A stretch of DNA of 16,493 bases, taken from assembly GCA_031549185.1 (NCBI GenBank), contig JAVBQG010000066.1:1-16493 (forward strand), read 5' to 3'. Position numbers and translations under genes: made by a program. Below the pieces are notes generated by a model. That model ran no database searches. It had not been told where the DNA came from and saw only the letters and a list, made by a program, of their open reading frames with translations. Positions 13,636-16,493 of the stretch are shown here, piece after piece; the stretch's first letter is position 1; every line of letters begins with the position of its first letter. This stretch comes from JAVBQG01 sp031549185 (GTDB taxonomy: Bacteria; Synergistota; Synergistia; Synergistales; Synergistaceae).

Positions 13636-14349
13636 TTACGATACGACCGATCCGATGTGTTCTCCCTCCAAAAGCAACTTTGCAAGGTTGCCCTTCTGCA
13701 GTACGTCGAATACGACGATGGGCATCTTGTTGTCCATACAGAGAGAAAAGGCCGCGGCATCCATGATCTTGAGCTGCATGCGCAGAGCGTCGAGATAGCT
13801 CACATGCGGCAGATATTTCGCGTCCGGGAACTTCACTGGGTCCTTGTCATATATACCATTTACCTTGGTAGCTTTCAATAGGCAATCTGCATTTATCTCC
13901 GAGGCGCGCAGAGCGGCAGCCGTGTCCGTCGAAAAATAGGGGGAACCGATTCCCGCGGCGAAGATCACGATCCTCTCTTTTTCGAGATGGCGCAAAGCTC
14001 GCCGGCATATAAAGGGTTCCGCGATGGCGCGCATTTCGATGGCTGTCTGGACGCGTGTGGGGATGCCGAGGCTCTCCAATGCATCCTGCAGGGCCAGCGC
14101 GTTGATGATCGTGGCGAGCATGCCCATGTGGTCGGCCTGCACGCGCTCCATCCCCTGGTCCACTCCTTGTGTGCCGCGAATGAAATTGCCCCCGCCGACG
14201 ACCATGGCGATTTCAACGCCCTCTTTCGCGACGGCCGCGATCTCCTCGCAGATCTCGCTGATCTCTGCGTAATTCAGGCCGAAGCGCTCGTTGCCGGCCA
14301 GAATCTCTCCTGAAAGTTTGAGTAGGACGCGTTTGTACGGTTTGGGCAT
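13636..14349 (-). CDS. pyrH: UMP kinase
   Basis: 237 residues from ATG 14349, chosen because AGGAG (14358-14362) lies 8 bases upstream; the GTG at 14358 overlaps that site. Amino-acid-kinase fold with KLSGE at 11-15, GGGNFIRG at 52-59, the phosphate/UMP segment GIGSPYFSTDTAAALRA at 133-149 and KVNGIYDKDP at 162-171. It phosphorylates UMP to UDP with ATP; the bacterial enzyme is a cytoplasmic hexamer regulated by GTP and UTP. It lies between tsf and frr as in most bacteria. A strong terminator separates it from tsf and no convincing promoter is visible in the 36 bases between that hairpin and the start, so expression may depend on read-through. Confidence 0.97.
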   Translation of the reverse strand: MPKPYKRVLLKLSGEILAGNERFGLNYAEISEICEEIAAVAKEGVEIAMVVGGGNFIRGTQGVDQGMERVQADHMGMLATIINALALQDALESLGIPTRVQTAIEMRAIAEPFICRRALRHLEKERIVIFAAGIGSPYFSTDTAAALRASEINADCLLKATKVNGIYDKDPVKFPDAKYLPHVSYLDALRMQLKIMDAAAFSLCMDNKMPIVVFDVLQKGNLAKLLLEGEHIGSVVS

Positions 14350-14384
14350 AGCACACACTCCTGACTGTAGTGGTATACAGGTAT

Positions 14385-14418
14385 AAAAAAAGCGAGGGAT
14401 CGAAATCCCTCGCTTTTT
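14385..14418 (-). terminator. Strong intrinsic terminator between tsf and pyrH
   Basis: GCGAGGGAT/ATCCCTCGC is a perfect 9-bp stem with a 4-base loop, extended by five A-T pairs. On the - strand it is followed by seven T (14391-14385). It begins 13 bases after the tsf stop and should reduce transcription into pyrH-frr. Confidence 0.92.
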
Positions 14419-14430
14419 GAAAAATATCGA

Positions 14431-15021
14431 CTATGCTTCGATGGAGAACCTCGCCATTCTGCGAACGATGATGTTTTCTCCCATCTTTGCGATGCAGGCG
14501 ACGATCAGGTCCTTGATCTTCGTCTTCGGGTCGCGGATGTAATTCTGTTCGAGGAGGCAGTTGTCCTCGTAGAAGGCGTTGACCTTTCCGTCGGCGATCT
14601 TGTCGACGATGTTCGCCGGCTTGCCCTCTTCGAGAGCCTGCTTGCGATAGATGTCCTTCTCGCGCTCCAGGTCCTCGTTCGGCACATCTTCGATCGAGAT
14701 GTAGCCCGGGTTAGCGGCCGCGATCTGCATCGCGATCTCGTGACCCAGGTTCTGGAATTCGTCGGTTTTCGCCACGAAATCCGTCTCGCAGTTCAGCTCC
14801 ACGAGAACGCCGAGTTTGCCGTTGTTGTGGATATAGCTGAAGACGAGTCCCTGCGATGCCGCGCGTCCCGCCTTTTTCGCCGCCTTGGCGAGCCCCTTCT
14901 CGCGAAGATAGTCGACGGCCTTCTCTACGCTGCCGCACTCTTCCATCGCCTTTTTGCAATCCATCATACCTGCGCCGGTGCGGGTGCGCAGTTCTTTTAC
15001 GGCTTCCATATCGACGGCCAT
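14431..15021 (-). CDS. tsf: Translation elongation factor Ts
   Basis: 196 residues, the short form of EF-Ts found in many bacteria (E. coli has 283). Residues 1-40 are the UBA-like EF-Tu-binding helices (VKELRTRTGAGMMDCKKAM), and NCETDFVAK around 78-85 contains the TDFV motif that inserts into EF-Tu. The C-terminal segment (DPKTKIKDLIVACIAKMGENIIVRR) is the end of the core domain. It exchanges GDP for GTP on EF-Tu. The ATG overlaps the rpsB stop by one base (TAATG), with AAGGAG about 10 bases upstream, so the two are coupled. The antiparallel coiled-coil domain of long EF-Ts is reduced here, which is normal for the short class. Confidence 0.97.
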   Translation of the reverse strand: MAVDMEAVKELRTRTGAGMMDCKKAMEECGSVEKAVDYLREKGLAKAAKKAGRAASQGLVFSYIHNNGKLGVLVELNCETDFVAKTDEFQNLGHEIAMQIAAANPGYISIEDVPNEDLEREKDIYRKQALEEGKPANIVDKIADGKVNAFYEDNCLLEQNYIRDPKTKIKDLIVACIAKMGENIIVRRMARFSIEA

Positions 15022-15866
15022 TACTGAGACTCCTTCCAGCCCTTGCGATCCTCGAGCTCCTGATTTACGACCTTCTCGCCCACTTCGGCGTAGGCGTCGT
15101 GCAGTTTTTCCCTGATCTCGATAACTTCTTCCTCGCCCGCCGCTTCTTCCTCGATCGCCTCGACGGATCCCGTGGCACCGTCCATGCCCTGCCGGCCTTC
15201 GATGAAGGCGCTTGCCATCAGGCCGACGATCAGCTCGATCGCGCGGATCGCGTCGTCGTTGCCAGGGATGGGGTAGGTGATCATCTCGGGGTCGCAGTTC
15301 GTGTCGACGATCGCGATGACGGGGATGTCGAGCTTACGCGCCTCGAGGACGGCGATCGTCTCCCTGCGGGGGTCGATGATGAAGAGCGCGTCGGGAATCT
15401 CGCGCATCTCCTTGATGCCGGAGAGGTACTTCTCGAGCTTTTCGCGCTCCTTGCGCAGCTGAATGATCTCTTTTTTGGGGTATTTATTGATCGAACCGTC
15501 CTCGTCCATCGTCTGCAGCTCGACCATGCGGTTGACGCGTTTGCGGATGGTGGCAAAGTTGGTCAACAGACCGCCGAGCCATCTCTGGTTGATGAAAAAC
15601 TGACCGCAGCGGAGCGCTTCGTCGCGGATCGGATCCTGCGCCTGACGCTTGGTGCCGACGAAGAGAACGCTGCCGTTATTCTTCGCGACCTCGCGCACAA
15701 AGTCGTACGCGCGCTCGAGTCCCTTGACGGTCTTCTGAAGGTCGATGATGTAGATGCCGTTTCTCTCCGTAAAGATGTACGGCTTCATCTTGGGGTTCCA
15801 TCTGCGAGTCTGGTGACCGAAGTGCACCCCGCACTCCAACAGTTGTTTCATGTTTACTACGCCCAC
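15021..15866 (-). CDS. rpsB: 30S ribosomal protein S2
   Basis: 281 residues from a GTG at 15866. AGGAGG (15874-15879) lies 7 bases upstream, and the resulting MGVVNMKQLLECGVHFGHQ matches the usual S2 N-terminus. Core motifs include RRWNPKMKPYIFTERNGIYIIDLQKT, VGTKRQAQ, QRWLGGLLTNF, DALFIIDP and AIVDTNCDPE...PIPGNDDA. Residues about 230-281 form an acidic, Glu-rich tail (EEEAAGEEEV) beyond the S2 core, longer than in E. coli (241 residues). S2 joins late in 30S assembly near the anti-Shine-Dalgarno region and helps hold S1. First gene of the cluster; its leader of about 120 bases carries repeated motifs that may serve autogenous control. Confidence 0.98.
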   Translation of the reverse strand: MGVVNMKQLLECGVHFGHQTRRWNPKMKPYIFTERNGIYIIDLQKTVKGLERAYDFVREVAKNNGSVLFVGTKRQAQDPIRDEALRCGQFFINQRWLGGLLTNFATIRKRVNRMVELQTMDEDGSINKYPKKEIIQLRKEREKLEKYLSGIKEMREIPDALFIIDPRRETIAVLEARKLDIPVIAIVDTNCDPEMITYPIPGNDDAIRAIELIVGLMASAFIEGRQGMDGATGSVEAIEEEAAGEEEVIEIREKLHDAYAEVGEKVVNQELEDRKGWKESQ

Positions 15867-15907
15867 AATATCTCCTCCTTAGTTTTTTACCTCCGCAGAG
15901 ATCCCCT

Positions 15908-15955
15908 TGCCCGGCAACCGTCCGAAAAATTTCGGGCCGGCAACGACCCGGCAAT
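15908..15955 (-). repeat. Three TTGCCGG repeats in the rpsB leader
   Basis: On the - strand TTGCCGG occurs three times (15954-15948, 15943-15937, 15917-15911), two followed by G and one by C. The hairpin CCGAAA-AA-TTTCGG (15922-15935) lies between the second and third. All are inside the predicted 5' leader of rpsB. A structured S2-binding leader is plausible but not shown. Confidence 0.45.
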
Positions 15956-15994
15956 CCCCCTGCGTGTGTAATTGAGCAGGGGAAAGAATACCAT

Positions 15995-16000
15995 ATTATA
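15995..16000 (-). promoter_or_regulatory. -10 box upstream of rpsB
   Basis: A perfect TATAAT reads from 16000 to 15995 on the - strand, about 130 bases before the rpsB GTG. No good -35 lies 17 bases upstream (CCTCCA). A 10-bp perfect palindrome GTTGCGCAAC (16005-16014) sits immediately upstream. It is downstream of the ffs terminator, so it would be the first chance to start the rpsB transcript. Confidence 0.5.
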
Positions 16001-16048
16001 AGGAGTTGCGCAACAAATGGAGGCAGATTTTTCAAGAGGAGGGGACAC

Positions 16049-16067
16049 AAAAAAGCGCAATTTTCTG
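16049..16067 (-). terminator. Terminator formed by the ffs closing helix
   Basis: The 3' strand of the 12-bp outer SRP helix (CAGAAAATTGCG on the - strand) is directly followed by C and six T. The long SRP hairpin itself therefore acts as the terminator stem. Confidence 0.65.
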
Positions 16068-16188
16068 GAGGAGACCCAGCGCTCCCGTGGCACCCGAAGA
16101 GCTTCGCTTACCGTTGCTTCCTTCCGGACCTGGCGGGGTTCACGATTCTTCGCCGCACGGGACTGGGCCTCCTGCAGAAAATTGCGGC
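16055..16188 (-). ncRNA. ffs: Signal recognition particle RNA (small bacterial type)
   Basis: The - strand contains the conserved Ffh-binding core CCAGGTCCGGAAGGAAGC followed by AACGGTAAG (around 16132-16106), the hallmark of bacterial SRP RNA. Long-range pairing closes the molecule: on the + strand CCCGTG (16084-16089) pairs with CACGGG (16156-16161), CCCAG (16075-16079) with CTGGG (16163-16167), and AGGAG (16069-16073) with CTCCT (16169-16173). A further 12-bp block pairs 16056-16067 with 16075-proximal partner 16175-16186. Core about 16074-16167; with the outer helix about 134 bases, longer than the 114-base E. coli RNA, but without the Alu domain of the Bacillus form. Six T follow on the - strand (16054-16049). 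With Ffh it targets nascent membrane proteins to FtsY. Confidence 0.95.
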
Positions 16189-16204
16189 CTCATGAGCGAC
16201 GATA

Positions 16205-16233
16205 ATCCTATCACGCATCCGCCGAGATGGCAA
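16205..16233 (-). promoter_or_regulatory. Promoter of ffs
   Basis: On the - strand TTGCCA (16233-16228) and TAGGAT (16210-16205) have a 17-base spacer. Transcription would begin near 16198, about 10 bases before the SRP helix. Confidence 0.65.
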
Positions 16234-16493
16234 GAGCGCACATTCAACCCAAATCTCCATTACCCCCACCCCCGTGCCGTAATTTTCTCATCGCGCATGC
16301 CCGCCAAACCTCCGGGAAAGGTCAAGTGGAGGGGAAATATCCCCTCTTTGCCTCATTAGAACAGCATGTGCCACGCAAAAGCTGCCGTATCCGAAAAATA
16401 CGGGGTAAGCGTTGGGCTATGGGCAAAACCAGGCGCATATCACTCGCGCTGTAACGCAAGCTCTGAAAGTCGAGACCGCGCACCCTTCAGCAG
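16234..16493. other. Region without a recognised gene at the right edge
   Basis: No convincing reading frame or RNA gene is seen here. Two hairpins stand out: GAGGGG/CCCCTC (16329-16346) and CCGTAT/ATACGG (16385-16403). The second, read on the - strand, is followed by CAGCTTTTG and could be a weak terminator. The last 54 bases on the - strand are open up to a TGA at 16442-16440 (LLKGARSRLSELALQRE), which could be the tail of a gene lying mostly outside the window; it is too short to call. Confidence 0.4.

Noticed and set aside
16015..16359. + strand open frames across the SRP RNA
   Set aside because: The segment is explained by the SRP RNA with its conserved core and long-range pairing; the translations have no family features.
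16227..16454. 75-residue + strand open frame at the right edge
   Set aside because: It overlaps the ffs promoter on the other strand, lacks a Shine-Dalgarno and has random-looking composition.
16440..16493. Possible 3' end of a - strand gene at the right edge (17 codons then TGA)
   Set aside because: Too short to distinguish from chance, and another frame is also open over the same bases.

Overview
The window reads as chromosomal DNA of an anaerobic, diderm, amino-acid-fermenting bacterium, most likely a member of the Synergistota. This is inference. It rests on a porin-like beta-barrel C-terminus at the left edge, strong AGGAGG ribosome binding sites, moderately GC-rich coding DNA, a glutamate dehydrogenase and a glycyl radical enzyme operon. 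No mobile element, CRISPR array or prophage is visible.

Layout: everything from base 1 to 10664 is on the + strand and everything from 10768 to the right end is on the - strand, so two blocks converge on a shared hairpin near 10700. The + block holds the C-terminal part of an outer-membrane porin, a tRNA-Arg(CCU), a YhaM-like OB-fold/HD 3'-5' exoribonuclease overlapping an RluA-type pseudouridine synthase, a monocistronic glutamate dehydrogenase (gdhA), an unrecognised zinc-ribbon membrane protein, and a three-gene operon: GntR/FCD regulator, glycyl radical activase, glycyl radical enzyme. The last enzyme matches every active-site position I remember for trans-4-hydroxy-L-proline dehydratase (HypD) at a constant offset of four residues. 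The operon would convert hydroxyproline to pyrroline-5-carboxylate, feeding the same proline/glutamate economy that GDH serves. A 12-bp element in inverted orientation lies in the gntR upstream region, one copy inside the promoter spacer, and is the likely operator.

The - block, read from the right edge, holds a signal recognition particle RNA with an unusually long closing helix that doubles as its terminator, then the classical translation/nucleotide cluster rpsB-tsf-pyrH-frr. A strong intrinsic terminator sits between tsf and pyrH. Next comes a separate operon of a PerR-type Fur-family regulator, a CPBP/glutamic-type intramembrane protease and an unrecognised secreted protein, the last two overlapping by ATGA.

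The points most worth following up are the HypD operon (operator pair, a missing ferredoxin-cluster cysteine in the activase, no linked P5C reductase), the PerR-protease-secreted protein operon, and the RNA architecture around ffs, rpsB and pyrH.
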